In this document: piece after piece, positions 46,151-57,093 of the stretch | Numbering within the stretch: position 1 is the stretch's first letter | How the letters are laid out: each line of letters opens with the position of its first letter | Assembly: GCF_905475465.1 (NCBI RefSeq) | Contig: NC_062239.1 | Location: 10,974,001-11,038,000, forward strand | Source of the DNA: Pieris napi | Lineage: Eukaryota > Arthropoda > Insecta > Lepidoptera > Pieridae | Length of the DNA: 64,000 nucleotides | Direction: 5' to 3' | Translations under genes and position numbers: made by a program | Notes under the pieces: model-generated | The model's input: only the letters and a program-made list of their open reading frames with translations | Told to the model about the DNA's origin: nothing | Databases searched by the model: none

Positions 46151-46530
46151 GACTGAGATTTTTGAAGTTATACTTGTTTTGGCGCGTTAGGGAAAAATTA
46201 TGAGAGTATTTTTTTACGATGCGCGCGCACACCGTCACAAAAAACTGACAGCCTGAAGTTATAGTCAACATTTTAGTTTTTTGAAGTTATACTTCCTTTG
46301 GCGCGTTATTTGAAGTTATACTTCTTTTGGCGCGTTATTTGAAGTTATACTTCCTTTGGCGCGTTATTTGAAGTTATACTTCTTTTGGACGGTTAGGGAA
46401 AAATGAGAGTAAATTTTTTATTTTCTATGGTTCGTGTTGTTTTTTCTACAAACACAGAATAAGGCGAAAGATACAATTTTTGAAAAGATTTTTACCTTGT
46501 TACTCCAAAGAAGTATAACTTCTAACGCGT
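46151..46530. repeat. Palindrome-ended repeat with a 29-bp tandem array
   Basis: Four tandem 29-bp units lie at 46280-46395, each with TTTGAAGTTATACTTC followed by YTTTGG and, in the first three, CGCGTTA. The Y alternates C,T,C,T, suggesting duplication of a 58-bp dimer. Flanking copies of the same end lie near 46155 and, inverted, near 46505. GAAGTTATACTTC is a 13-nt palindrome. Confidence 0.75.
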
Positions 46531-46649
46531 GTACAAAAGTAAACACACGTTTTTTTCATAGAGGCGCGACCTTGAACTTGAAGTTGAAACCTTGTTCAGT
46601 TGAACGCATCACTCAATTCGGGTTCATATTGAAATTTTGTTTTCGGTTT

Positions 46650-46857
46650 TGTGCTACAACCTTTTAAGTCTGGCCCTCAGATTTCTGTAACTGTTTCGTA
46701 TTCATTTGTTTTTCCTATTAGGCAAGTAGGTGATCAGCATTCTGTGACTGACAAACCCCGTCGAGTGTTAAGTGCGTATAGTTCAGTGCACAGCCGGGGT
46801 TCGAACCTACAATCTCAGGCATGAGACCACGCTATAACCACTAGGCCAACCTTGCTC
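46650..46857 (-). mobile_element. SINE-A copy, minus orientation, shortened
   Basis: GTGCTACAACCTTTTAAGTC at the left, TTCGAACCTACAATCTCAGG at box B, CACTAGGCCAACCTTGCTCT at the head. It has an internal deletion around the GACTTTTTGGGTC block. Confidence 0.82.
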
Positions 46858-47226
46858 TAGTATATAAATGAAGATTAAAATACATTACCCTTTGACCATA
46901 TTGCGCGTACAGTTAGTCTTTCAAAAACAACGTTAATTCCGATCACTTCTTATAGTTTGCCGTGTAGATCGGTTTTAAATAATTTATAATAAAATTTTAC
47001 ACGATTATAAGTAAACAGACTACGTCAGACAATTAAATTTAATTAACTGAAATCGACCTTGGAACGTTTATTTCCTTAGGTGCACTTTTTTTTGCAAAAG
47101 ATTTTATGTAGTAACATATTCATCTGAACTTTTTTCTTCTAATACAAATCTGTGTTCTATAGGTCCTTATGTCCAATTCATTATTGACATACGTGATACG
47201 AGAGGTTAGTGTCGATTTTCTCTTAT
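46858..47226. other. No feature recognised
   Basis: AT-rich spacer between the SINE and the tandem MITE pair. Confidence 0.45.
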
Positions 47227-47541
47227 GGCCGATTTACATTATCTTAGTGTTTAGGAGAGTGCTTTAGTACAACTTGAAAGGCAAGTTCTTTAGCGTAGCG
47301 TTTACTAAAGCAAGTAGCGTTTACATGTTTCAACTAAAGTACTATCCTAAAGCACTCTCCTAAACACTAATGATAATAATGGCCGATTTACATTATCTTA
47401 GTGTTTAGGAGAGTGCTTTAGTACAACTTGAAAGGCAAGTTCTTTAGCGTAGCGTTTACTAAAGCAAGTAGCGTTTACATGTTTCAACTAAAGTACTATC
47501 CTAAAGCACTCTCCTAAACACTAAGATAATGTAAATCGGCC
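47227..47541. mobile_element. Tandem pair of identical MITEs (GGCCGATTTACATTATCTTA)
   Basis: Copy a (47227-47370) and copy b (47381-47541) read identically over the shared length. Copy a lacks its last 17 bases, and ATGATAATAAT-like sequence joins them. Each element folds back on itself through TAGTGTTTAGGAGAGTGCTT and its inverse. A third copy, 60923-61082, is single and complete. Confidence 0.85.
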
Positions 47542-47746
47542 TTTACTAAAAGACTCTAAAGCAAGTAAGTAGAACCAAAATGTCTCCTTCCGGTTTTTTG
47601 GTTATTTGTAACCGATAAATAATCTTGATATCTTTTTATTTATTTAACGGAATAATATAATAAAATCATAATATGTTACATTAGAAAATCGGTGTGGTTT
47701 GTATAAATTATTTTGATCTATGGGTTTTACAATTGTAATAATATAT

Positions 47747-47992
47747 GACTAGCGGACCCGACAGATGTTGTCCTGCATGATATTTATTTCAAGCGATTAG
47801 GATATTAAACAAAGTATGAAAGTACTGACTGCAGCGCTGTCTGTTGGGCTGATTTGTGAATCTAAACCATCCAGGGTGCCATCCAAACGCATACAAACTG
47901 AAAGACAGCCATCAAAATCGGTCCAACCTTTTAATAGGAGATCAGTGACATACATACGTGCAGTAGAATTTTATATATAAAGATTAGTGGAA
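47747..47992 (+). repeat. Repeat family R-GACCCGACAG, copy 2
   Basis: Begins GACTAGCGGACCCGACAGAT and ends TTTATATATAAAGATTAG. It keeps an AAATCGGTCCAACC block that copy 1 (8618-8818) lacks. Confidence 0.7.
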
Positions 47993-49600
47993 TAGGCATG
48001 TGGCGGTAGGTAATTGAAAAAATGTATAGATTTTATACATGTTTGACTACGTAATATCGAATTGTAAATAATTAACAAACATAAGAAAATAAAATCTGAA
48101 AAATATACGAATCGAATCGCGCGAACAAGTTCATGGCTTAGGTGAACGGCCGACCACTTCTTCCGACCGCATTTTGACCATGATACAATCTTACACGTTA
48201 ATTAAATATTAAGAGTTCAAAAATAAATTTCCGTACTTATAATAGGAAAGGAAAAATCTACAGTAAATTTCCGTGGTTAAAAAATAATTTTAATTTAATT
48301 TAATTTAAATTCTTCTGTGCAGGAAGTAACCGTTATAGGTATGATGCAGAGTGGAGACTTACCGCTAAGAATGATTTCTAAATGTCAAGTCCAATTGATT
48401 ATTACGGGTTATACTTAGAGCTAAATCAGATTATTCTACGTCAAAAATGTATGTTGACATTTCACACTTACGGGTGTACGTGGACAGCGCATTTTGACAT
48501 GTTTAGAAATGATAAGGAAAGAAAGAAAAAAATTATTACACATAATATATTATTCCCTGTGTTGCCAGCCAGTCTCTTTAGTTATGATTTCTACATAAAT
48601 AAATAAATAAAATAAAATAAATAAAAAGCCTTTTTATTTCTTGCATTCCCTAGTACAGTTTCATTAACAGTGAGCATCCAAAATAAATTAGACAGAAATT
48701 AAAATTAATGTGATTATGATTAACAAATAATTTGATTGTAATAATAATATATTCAAATCCATTACATGTTTGTAGTTTCATTTAAAAAATTTAAATAAGA
48801 TTAATTAGTTATTGATTTAATTTGAAGTTGATGTTGTAATTGACATAACATAGTAACAATATCTAATTTAATATTTTTTAGCAAGAACCCTCTCCATGAA
48901 AGGCAAAGGCCTCCTCCAGAGAAGACCAAATATGTTACTCTCTAGTCTCTGTCAACAAAGTTTTATATATGTATAATATTTTGATGACTGTTTTTTTGTA
49001 CTGTTTGTTTTTTATTTTCTCTGGAGGGTTTTGGTCGTGATCTTCCACGGTGACCGGCCGGCTTGGAAGATGTTTTTATTCTTTATTTGTGTTCGGTAAT
49101 TGCTATTGATCTCTACATAGCACAAATTTATAATTAAACTATTTTTGCTCAATAACAATATTTTCTGTATCAGCATAGGAGAGATTGACAAGATATTTTT
49201 TGTAAATATATGTAGTGAGAGTATTGAAATGTTAGTGATAATTTTGTTTTTAAGTGGTTAAAGATGAAAGGATATAACAATATGGAAATGTACGTATTGT
49301 TTAAATCTTGTCTATATAATAAAATAAAAAAGCCCTTCTATATAAAACCCTACCACTTGTAATAATTACGACTGTTATTTTGCAAATAGTACCCGGAAAC
49401 ATATGTGTGCATACTATTCATTTATTTATTGACTCAAATAACAAGTTAAGCTGTAATGTCAGTTTGTCGTTAAAAGTACACGTTAATGTTATCTGCAAAC
49501 AATCTTCCTCGTGATGTATTTATGTCAATAATTGACTTTTGAAACGAGATATTCTTTAAAACACTTTATTTTACATCATTAAAAAGAATAACTGAGGTAT
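47993..49600. other. No gene; scattered LINE tails
   Basis: 48885-48935 on the minus strand reads WSSLEEAFAFHGEG, an RTE-type tail. (AAATA)n lies at 48597-48630. 49020-49080 has GTGACCGGCCGGCTTGGAAG, another tail-like block. Confidence 0.45.
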
Positions 49601-49865
49601 ATGTCACAATGAAAATAAATAAAAGAATGGAAATGGGCGAGGTACATGGAGAGAAGAGAAAAGTGAAGCAAAAAAGTATTAATGTGGTGCACGGTAAACG
49701 CAAAAGAGGAAGAAAATTTAGAAGTTGGATGGTCCAGATTAAAGAAATAGCAGGTGGTACATGGCAGCGAGTGAGCAGACAGAAATGGCGGGAATCTGCC
49801 TATGCCAAAAAAGGCACGCACATATCAAGGAATGAATGAGATGTAATATAAATATATTTAAATGT
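49601..49865 (+). pseudogene. RTE-type LINE C-terminal remnant
   Basis: A 76-codon frame ends in KRKRGRKFRSWMVQIKEIAG, TWQRVSRQKWRESAYAKKG and a stop. The pattern (rGR..r.W...i..iAG..W.rv...kW....yAk) is the tail of RTE-type LINE proteins. It is not a host gene. Confidence 0.6.
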
Positions 49866-49974
49866 TATCTAAAATAAAAGGCTTTTAATTTTGCTATTTT
49901 ACATGCAATAAACAAGACAGCCTCGGACTCAGGGTTGCAGTGTGCATGGATCTTTATTTGTTTGTGAATTACCC

Positions 49975-50080
49975 TAACAGTCCAAGACAAGACTTAGCCT
50001 AAGATCCCGTATGTCAAACCTACGTTTTTGACATTTGGGAGTCATACTTAGCGTTAAGTCTCGACTCTCAATCTTATCTG
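49975..50080. repeat. Imperfect foldback (AGACTTAGCCTAAG)
   Basis: AGACTTAGCCTAAG near 49988 is imperfectly inverted as CTTAGCGTTAAGTCT near 50050. The inverse outer part recurs at 36188-36240, so it is a repeat family. Confidence 0.5.
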
Positions 50081-50394
50081 AATGATAAGGCCGTGTTCAC
50101 AGAAGATTTTCATGTAAACCTATAAATCATACTGTGCATATGCGGCGAACTAAGATATAAAATAACATATTGATTAGTTAAATATTTATAATTATCACAG
50201 ACGATAGGCTGTTATCACAATATTTCCTTATTTATCATATATAATATATATATGTATATAAAAATAATATATATATATATAACATAAATCTAACACAAAA
50301 TATATAAATAGTATATGTGAATCTTACAAACGAAAGGTCCTTTTATTGATATTCCACCTAACAATATGTACACATTTAGGACTAAATTTAAAAG

Positions 50395-50400
50395 TTTATT
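50395..50400 (-). promoter_or_regulatory. Polyadenylation signal of the lipase gene
   Basis: AATAAA on the minus strand five bases beyond the stop codon. A second AATAAA lies at 50342-50347, which may be the one used. Confidence 0.6.
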
Positions 50401-50405
50401 AGATT

Positions 50406-51659
50406 TTATGTGCTAAACTTTGTTAAGTATTTATTCACAGTCGGAAAAATTAACTCACTGGTATACTGACTATATGTCACGTCAAAGTGGTTCCATAGAG
50501 GATCAGTCACTTCCATAACATTAGCCACATTCGGTAATTGTTCCACCAACCAAGCTATATCTTTTGGATCAACCAAATGATCATTCTTCCCATATATTAT
50601 CACTATGGGCGCTGTCATTCGATTCAAGTTATACTCTGGAGGCATTTCACTACCATATTTCACTAAATTAACATCTTTCCCATAGTCAAACTTCTGGAAC
50701 TTATCCGTGCACATACTCTGGCCGTACCTCGCCATGTTATGAACAGATGTTCCAGCAGGAAAATGTCCAAACATTACTTGTAGAGTCCTATTTGTTATCG
50801 ACCCCGGATGGAAGGAATCAAACAACTGTTCAGCAGTACCACAGACAGGTTCCGCGATCGCACTCATTTGACAAATAAACCCAAGAGCTTCCTGGCTCAG
50901 TTGTCCCTTTGCGAAAATCTCTTGAATACCAGCACCTCTTATGACACCCTCCATTGCTGCGATGCTTGTAGTTGCTAATCTGTAAATCACAGACTTGGTA
51001 TACGTTTGTCTCGCAGCCGGGGCTAAACCGATTAAAATCTTCACTTTATCACAATACCCAGGTCTTTCAGAACACATGATAAATAAGCTTCCAGAACCCT
51101 GGGAATATCCGATGTAGTTTAATTTTTTAACATTAGTCTGATTTAGTACGTAATCAATAGTCGCTGGAATATCGTAAAGTCCAATTTCGTCGACGGAAAA
51201 GTTCCAGAATTCGGCGTCATCATCTGGATTATATGTTAGGTGTCGTCTACCATAGTAATTACCTCTTTGATTTCCGACCCACAGGTCATAGCACGCATCT
51301 GCTAGGAGATAGGCCAGCCCGGCGGTCGGGCCTGCATCCAGCCACGCGTCAGAGCTTTGTAGCAATCCATGCATGAGGATCACTGGTGGTGTCTTAATTT
51401 TCCCTTTACAATTCCTGCCTCGCACAATCCTGAATACGGTTAACAAATATTCGTCTTCAGTGACGACTGTATGTTCCTCAGTCGCATATCCATATTCACT
51501 TGCCAGTTCTGTGAAATTCAGAAGGCTGTCTCTAGGATACCCAAGCGAGAGCTTTGTCTCGTTGTTTATGGGCAGAATTTTGAAACGGATCACATTACTA
51601 AAAATCACTGCCACGGATATGAAAAGGACATTAAACGTGAGTTTTACTTTTGACGCCAT
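50406..51659 (-). CDS. Acid-lipase-type secreted alpha/beta hydrolase (lipase 1/3-like), single exon
   Basis: An intact 417-residue protein of the animal acid lipase family (lysosomal acid and gastric lipase relatives), a normal length for the family. Residues 5-25 form a hydrophobic signal peptide. The partial AB-hydrolase lipase domain starts near FTELASEYGYATEEHTV (49-65). The oxyanion loop is HGLLQSSDAW (97-106). The nucleophile elbow is GYSQG (184-188) with Ser186; many relatives have GHSQG. Asp360 (YGKNDHLVDP) and His391 (WNHFD) complete the triad. Five N-glycosylation sequons lie at Asn33, 48, 153, 173 and 290. It probably hydrolyses neutral lipid esters outside the cell or in lysosomes; the substrate is not known from sequence. 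There is no intron. The start ATG has a good context (AACATGG) and lies directly before the signal peptide. No other lipase copy is in the window. Confidence 0.95.
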   Translation of the reverse strand: MASKVKLTFNVLFISVAVIFSNVIRFKILPINNETKLSLGYPRDSLLNFTELASEYGYATEEHTVVTEDEYLLTVFRIVRGRNCKGKIKTPPVILMHGLLQSSDAWLDAGPTAGLAYLLADACYDLWVGNQRGNYYGRRHLTYNPDDDAEFWNFSVDEIGLYDIPATIDYVLNQTNVKKLNYIGYSQGSGSLFIMCSERPGYCDKVKILIGLAPAARQTYTKSVIYRLATTSIAAMEGVIRGAGIQEIFAKGQLSQEALGFICQMSAIAEPVCGTAEQLFDSFHPGSITNRTLQVMFGHFPAGTSVHNMARYGQSMCTDKFQKFDYGKDVNLVKYGSEMPPEYNLNRMTAPIVIIYGKNDHLVDPKDIAWLVEQLPNVANVMEVTDPLWNHFDVTYSQYTSELIFPTVNKYLTKFST

Positions 51660-51666
51660 GTTATCA

Positions 51667-51697
51667 ACTGACGATAAAACTCGTTATTAGTCATATA
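51667..51697 (-). promoter_or_regulatory. Core promoter of the lipase gene (TATA and TCAGT initiator)
   Basis: On the minus strand TATAT begins 28 bases before the A of TCAGT, the arthropod initiator consensus, at 51669. This would give a 5' leader of about 10 nt. The spacing is correct, but the site is predicted only from sequence, and another TATA-rich stretch lies slightly further upstream. Confidence 0.55.
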
Positions 51698-51902
51698 AAG
51701 GATAAAATCTTTGTGTATATATAAATACAGTTGTCGCGATGTCTGTATACAAAAGATATAAGTAATATAAATAGTAATAATAATAAGGTTATTATTATTA
51801 TTTAAAATTTCAAATTCACGACAAAGTTATGATATATACAGCTTAGATTTTTTTTATTTAAAACATTAATTTTATCCTACATATATCCTATATTCTAGCT
51901 AT

Positions 51903-52145
51903 CTTTAGTACCATCGATCGGAACCCCTTCACGGGTAAAGGCCTCCTCCAGCTTTTTCCAACTGACTCTGTCCATGCCTTTCTTTCTCCATTCGCTTCCT
52001 GCTACCGCTTCTATTTCTTCTATCCACCTTTTTTTGGGGCGCCCTCTTCTCCTTCTTCTTTCCTTCCATACAGTTATATTTAACGTCCACCTTTTATCTG
52101 TGTATCTTGCTATATGCCCCGCCCATTGCCACTTCTGTTTTAGGG
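51903..52145 (-). pseudogene. RTE-type LINE C-terminal remnant
   Basis: The minus frame reads LKQKWQWAGHIARYTDKRW, RRRGRPKKRWIEEIEAVAG, EWRKKGMDRVSWKKLEEAFT and REGVPIDGTK. This is the classic end of RTE-type LINE proteins. Only the tail is present, about 200 bp upstream of the lipase promoter. Confidence 0.8.
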
Positions 52146-53532
52146 CATAATAATAAGTGATATAGGAATTTGAATTTTTGTAGGAAAAGGTTTAGCGAAA
52201 GCATTATATTATTGGTTTTATAAAGATAAATCCCTTGACTTTAATACAATGAAGATTGTTAAGGCCAACGCAATGTCCCTTGTATGTAAACACAGCATTG
52301 TATGTTACGTAATTACGATAAAGACGACGGTCAAGGTTATCTTTGGATCAAAGTTATTAGTTTGGTATTGAACTTTGTTCGCGGAATATATAATGCTTGG
52401 TTTTAATATCTTAACTATTAACGAGTCGTAGTTAGTATCAACAAAAACGGCTGTCAAATGGGCAGTAGAGGTATTTTGAATATCGAAACAGGGGCTTAAA
52501 GATATAATTTTATTATTGTTGTATTTTAATTATAAATGGCTATCCTTTAGCTTTGACAACGTTTTAATGAAAAAGATTGAAACTAACTTGATACATTTAC
52601 GACGCGAACTAATCCTTTTAGTGGTTTTGGATATCAACAACACAGACAGATCAATAAACGTTTACGCTGTCTCTCAGACAATACACTATTTTGGATAAAT
52701 TTACTAAAAATAAAATAAAATATGTTTATTATGAAATATAAGGTTCTTCGACGTCATTAAATTTTTACGGTAGACATCCTTACTCATCGGCAACGTAGAA
52801 AGAGGGCCGAGAGAAAAAGCCGGCGTAAAAAAACTCTCGGTACTCTTTTAAAAAAGCAAATCATCAAACAACACTTATTTTAAAACAAGTATCCCAAATT
52901 AATTAGAAGTTGTCCGTCTAGCACTAGTTCCAGGCCCTTTTATCAACTAGATAATGGTTAACTTTATAGTAAGCCTTTTTCCATAGCTTTTCTTTTGTAA
53001 GAACTTGTAAGGATAAGTTGGTAATGGTGGTGGTGACTGGGAAATAAAGGCAAGTCCTTCTTATAGGCATAGCGTAATAATTTTTCTAATACACCGTGAT
53101 ACAACATGACACGGTCGGATCCCTCGGTAGATACAGGTAAGTTTGTTTTAATGTTTTTAATAATTTTGAATTTTTTATAGTCATAACTACTTCTAGGATA
53201 TATATACTTATGTTTATATGTTTGAACTCGGTGCGTAAAAAAATTGAATAAATTTACATTATATTATTCAGAATACATTGTTATTGTTATAAACTAGAGT
53301 ACAGAAACACGGAAGGTTGTTATTTAATTATCTCAGAACAGGTTCTGTTGTACTTTACAAGTAATGCTTACAAGACTGAACTCTTGTTTATACACATAAA
53401 CAGTGTTGTAATTTTCCACTTTTTCTGTTGTATCTATGGTGACGGACGATCGGGATTGTCAACTGTCAAGTGGCTAGCGCCATCTTATGCCGCGAAGATG
53501 TAGTCTATAGTCCCATAAATGAACAACTATAA
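52146..53532. other. No gene; one tail-type repeat
   Basis: 52712-52860 is a LINE-like tail (AAATAAAATATGTTTATTAT, ACTCTCGGTACTCTTTT). No exon or RNA gene recognised. Confidence 0.45.
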
Positions 53533-54037
53533 AGTCTGGCTAATGAAAGAAGATAACAAAAAAGGGCGGCAAATTAAAAAAAAAATAGTATGGTATCCCT
53601 AAAAGTTTGATATATTTTGTGGTTTAAACTTACTTGATACTTATTTTTTATATTGATAGTAACGTATTTAGTCTTTTACTATTGATACTTAAAATGACTA
53701 ACTAGCATTGCATGGACAACTAAAACTATATGTAGTATAAAACACAACTTTATTCGGAAATAATTAAAACCAGAATCCAAAAAATCTAAATGGATAGATT
53801 CATCAGAGTCATTGCTGTTATCACTGTCTCTCACATTGATTATGAAACTTTCTAAATGTTTAGGCTATTATACCAGTAAACTATTCGTAAAAAATATATA
53901 CTAATAGAAATAAAAATGAGAAATTACATGAAGTATCAAGACAATAAATCATACTAACCTAAGAAATTCAATGACATTCTGTGTTGCCATCCGAAAGTAT
54001 TCAAATAATTGAATTATCTTCTTTCATTAGCCAGACT
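53533..54037. mobile_element. 505-bp MITE with 24-bp perfect inverted ends
   Basis: AGTCTGGCTAATGAAAGAAG(ATAA) at the left is exactly inverted at the right. TAA occurs next to both ends, which would suit a PIF/Harbinger-type element, but this is tentative. No ORF. Confidence 0.75.
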
Positions 54038-55499
54038 CTAAATTCTAGTCTTTTTTGACATAAATTTTCTGGTAAATTGTCAACATTACGTAAGTAAACT
54101 GTGAAATTAAACTACCGTTCGCTTGTCAACCTGCCTGTAAGTGTTTTACATTTTTTTTATTTTTATCTAATCTCTTTGATTGGTGAACTAAATAAAATGT
54201 CAAGTTACAATTCACGGCGTCACAGATAAGTAAAACTGTAATACGCCATAGATATAGATATTTTGTCCTATACCTAAAATAGCCGCCAAAATAGTACTAT
54301 ATTTATTATTCTAGTTTAATCTGTGAACTGTAGCCGCGGCCATTTTCAAATAAAAGAGCCATTCTAATTCTATTAAAAAACAAACATTTGACATAAATTA
54401 TACGCTATTGAACACCTAATATATTACAGTGGAAGATATGACATCGCGTTTCAAAAATCACGAAGTCCATTAATATATTGAGCCCATGAAATGGCGAATA
54501 AAATTCGGGTATCGCGTCAAAGATACGTATTTACGACGCACCTTCAATTACTTTGGCTTTTGGCAAGTTATAGAGCGCGGTTGTGTACCATTTTTTTTTC
54601 TTTTACAACACTCCTCATTCAAATGGAATTGTTTCAGAGGGATCCAGATCACATTTTCAAACTGAGCTCACTGAGCTAAAGTTCTTGGAGTCGCAGAAGG
54701 GAAGCGTTACTGCCAAAAGTCATGGCAGAGGCAAAGGGATAACCTGGAGCGGGACAGATTATTCTGGTGTTTTCTGTTACATTTTTCTTAAAATTAAACA
54801 ACATAACTGTCATTATAATAATTATAGTAATAACTAACATTGATGAAAATATTGACATAATTTTCAACAATTTTCCAGCTTACCGTAACTTTGATTATCG
54901 TGCTTTTAATGAGGCTTAAGTTTCTGTTTAGTTTATTATACTTTTTATTGTTGCTTGTTTAATTTTGTCCCTTTCTAATTGCTTATTTCTAATATAATTG
55001 ATGTGTATGTATGTGTGTACAATTTGTTATATCATATTTTCTTGTATAATTTTATGCATTCACGTTGTTATAATATTTCAACTTATAAATAAATAAATTA
55101 TAATTTAGTAAAATTAAGTAAAAACGACTAAGGCTTGCGAGAATAATTATGGCATGTGTTCCACACAGTGACAACTGTCACACAATTTTGCCATAATTTT
55201 TTTTTAATTGTGACAATTTCTATTCGTAAAAATGCCAGAGCCCGGTAATTAGATCGACAATAAAGCATCAATACATTAATATTTCAGTAGCATAGAAATT
55301 ATTATTCATATTTTACGCATTAGTCGAACATGCTCTCGCTACGCGCTCTATACATAAACAGTAAAGTAAAATGTATTCCACGCATTCTAGATCCTTGGAA
55401 ATTAATATTTTTTATATTGCGTCATAAAGGTAAGATGTTTTAGTGACTTGATTCAGGGTTCGCTGTGAAAGATTTGGCAGAGTAATAACTCTCTTGGTA
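54038..55499. other. No gene; small foldback at 55146-55198
   Basis: AATTATGGCA...TGCCATAATT surrounds a palindromic GTGACAACTGTCAC. The 54640-54790 segment is GC-richer and may be a decayed LINE piece, but I could not confirm it. Confidence 0.45.
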
Positions 55500-55650
55500 A
55501 TAATTACGATAGCAAGGCATTAAGAGCGTACCAATCTTAATAGGCCGGCAACGCACTTGCGAGCCTTCTGGCAATGTGAGTGTCAATGGGCGGCAGTATC
55601 ACTTAATATCAGTTGAGCCTCCTGCCCGTTTGCCTCTGTTATATTAAAAA
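55500..55650 (+). mobile_element. LINE 3' fragment (family of 6346-6850, inverted)
   Basis: GGCCGGCAACGCACTTGCGA, CAATGTGAGTGTC and CCTCCTGCCCGTTTGCCTC are the complement of the 6346 family's 3' end. Confidence 0.75.
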
Positions 55651-55732
55651 AATACAGAATAAAATATACATTACCAATGAGTCGACTATATAATAATAGC
55701 TATAGGAATACAAACAAGGAATTATATATTAC

Positions 55733-56036
55733 AACTAGCTGATCCGGCAAACATCGTTCTGCCATGTTTATCATTTATAATAAAAAATAGGGGTTGATCG
55801 TAGAGGGGTGAAAATTAGGGGTTGTATGTATTTTTAATGCTGTATCATAAAAAAAAATATCTAAAAATTAAAAAATAATAATTTAGGGGTGGACTACCCT
55901 TAAAATTTAGGGGGATGAAAAATAGATGTTGTCCGATTCTCAGACATATCCAATATGCACACAAAATTTCATGAGAATCGGTCAAGCCGTTTCGGAGGAG
56001 TTTAACTATTAGACACGAGAATTTTATATATTAGAT
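55733..56036 (-). repeat. Repeat family R-CTAG, copy 3
   Basis: CTAGCTGATCCGGCAAACAT to AGACACGAGAATTTTATATA, the inverse of 41172-41495. Confidence 0.75.
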
Positions 56037-56097
56037 TTTACGGTTTGTATTCATATCTGTTGTAATATAATGCGTTAAATTGTGAGTCAAAAAAAAT

Positions 56098-56212
56098 AGT
56101 GGTGCTACAACCTTTTAAGGTCATATTTTTGTATCTCTTACGTCATAATTTGTTTTTTCTAATAGGCAAGTTGGTGTCTTCTGTGCCTGACATACGCCGT
56201 CGACTGTATTTA
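56098..56212 (-). mobile_element. SINE-A fragment, minus orientation
   Basis: GTGGTGCTACAACCTTTTAA through CATACGCCGTCGACTGTATT. The head half is absent; sequence continues directly into a LINE remnant. Confidence 0.75.
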
Positions 56213-56626
56213 TCACATTTCATATATCTAAATGAAATATGGGGTACAGCATGCAAAAACAAAATTTCTAACATACAAACACTACAAAATAAATTAATAA
56301 AAGCACTATTTAGATACAATTTTTTGACACAGACTAATCAAATCTACCAAGAAACCAAAATTATGACGATTAAACAACTCTATGTTTATAGCACCTGTAT
56401 CGTAATTAAAAAATTTAAATAACTCTCTCCATAGTTGCTTATCATTAAAAAAAACACACAGTACACACAATAATCGTCGAGCGAGTTTGCTTATCTTGCC
56501 GAAGCCGCGTACAAATTATTTGAAGAAGTCTATTAAGTATGAGGGTGTGCAATTATTTAATCAATTAACGTCTAAAGTTCGTAATATTAGCGCGTGTAAC
56601 CAATTCATCAGATACATATCAGAATG
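56205..56626 (+). pseudogene. LINE reverse-transcriptase C-terminal remnant
   Basis: The frame reads YLSHFIYLNEIWGTACKNK, IQTLQNKLIKALF and, after a break, NRRASLLILPKPRTNYLKKS, IKYEGVQLFNQLT before a stop at about 56626. This matches the end of jockey/CR1-type ORF2 proteins. At least one frame break around 56420-56465. Confidence 0.75.
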
Positions 56627-56792
56627 AACCTAGTAGACTAAAATTGGGATGGCTGATGGCGACTTATTTTAATAAAAAACTTTAGAGGTGTCAAGGGACA
56701 CCCGGATGGAACGAAATTCCTTTCAATTAATTTATATGTTAATTGGTATCAATAACAGTATGATAGATTTTCTCGACACCAATCTTACAACG

Positions 56793-56802
56793 AAAAAAAA
56801 AA
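56793..56802 (-). terminator. Pol III terminator of the 5S gene
   Basis: A run of ten T on the minus strand directly after the 5S sequence. Confidence 0.85.
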
Positions 56803-56920
56803 GCCAACATCACGAGGTGTTCCCAGGCGGTCACCCATCCAAGTACTGACCTCGCCCGACGTTGCTTAACTTCGGTGATCGGACGAGAACCGGTGTATTC
56901 AACGTGGTATGGACGTTGGC
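56803..56920 (-). rRNA. 5S ribosomal RNA gene
   Basis: On the minus strand the 118 bases run from GCCAACGTCCATACCACG to CGTGATGTTGGC, plus one or two T from the terminator. The terminal stem GCCAAC/GTTGGC pairs. The internal promoter elements are present: GAAGTTAAGCAACGTCGGGC (box A region) and CAGTACTTGGATGGGTGACC (box C). The CGAGG/CCTCG stem pairs, so no helix seems broken. The sequence is close to moth 5S rRNA as I remember it. It is alone rather than in a tandem array, at least within this window. No repeat-derived tail is attached, which argues against a 5S-derived SINE. Confidence 0.93.
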
Positions 56921-56940
56921 GATAGCTAAATCGAAAATGT

Positions 56941-56948
56941 AAAATATA
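56941..56948 (-). promoter_or_regulatory. TATA-like box upstream of the 5S gene
   Basis: TATATTTT begins 28 bases before the first base of the 5S sequence. Silkworm 5S genes are known to need an upstream signal of this kind, so its presence supports a working gene. Confidence 0.55.
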
Positions 56949-57093
56949 ACAACTATAGCAAAAAAGTGTCGTGACAAGTTTTCGTAAGAATTTTTTCCGT
57001 CGAGCCCCCTTTCACAACGCGCGATAAGGAACTTCGTTCCAATAAATAAAAATACATGTTTTGTAATGAGAAATAAAGCTCTTTAAAAATTAT

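Noticed and set aside
46280..46395. Short regularly repeated units resembling a CRISPR array
   Set aside because: The units are contiguous, with no spacers, and the context is an insect nuclear genome.
51373..51690. 105-codon plus-strand frame at the start of the lipase
   Set aside because: Antisense shadow of a fully supported lipase ORF.
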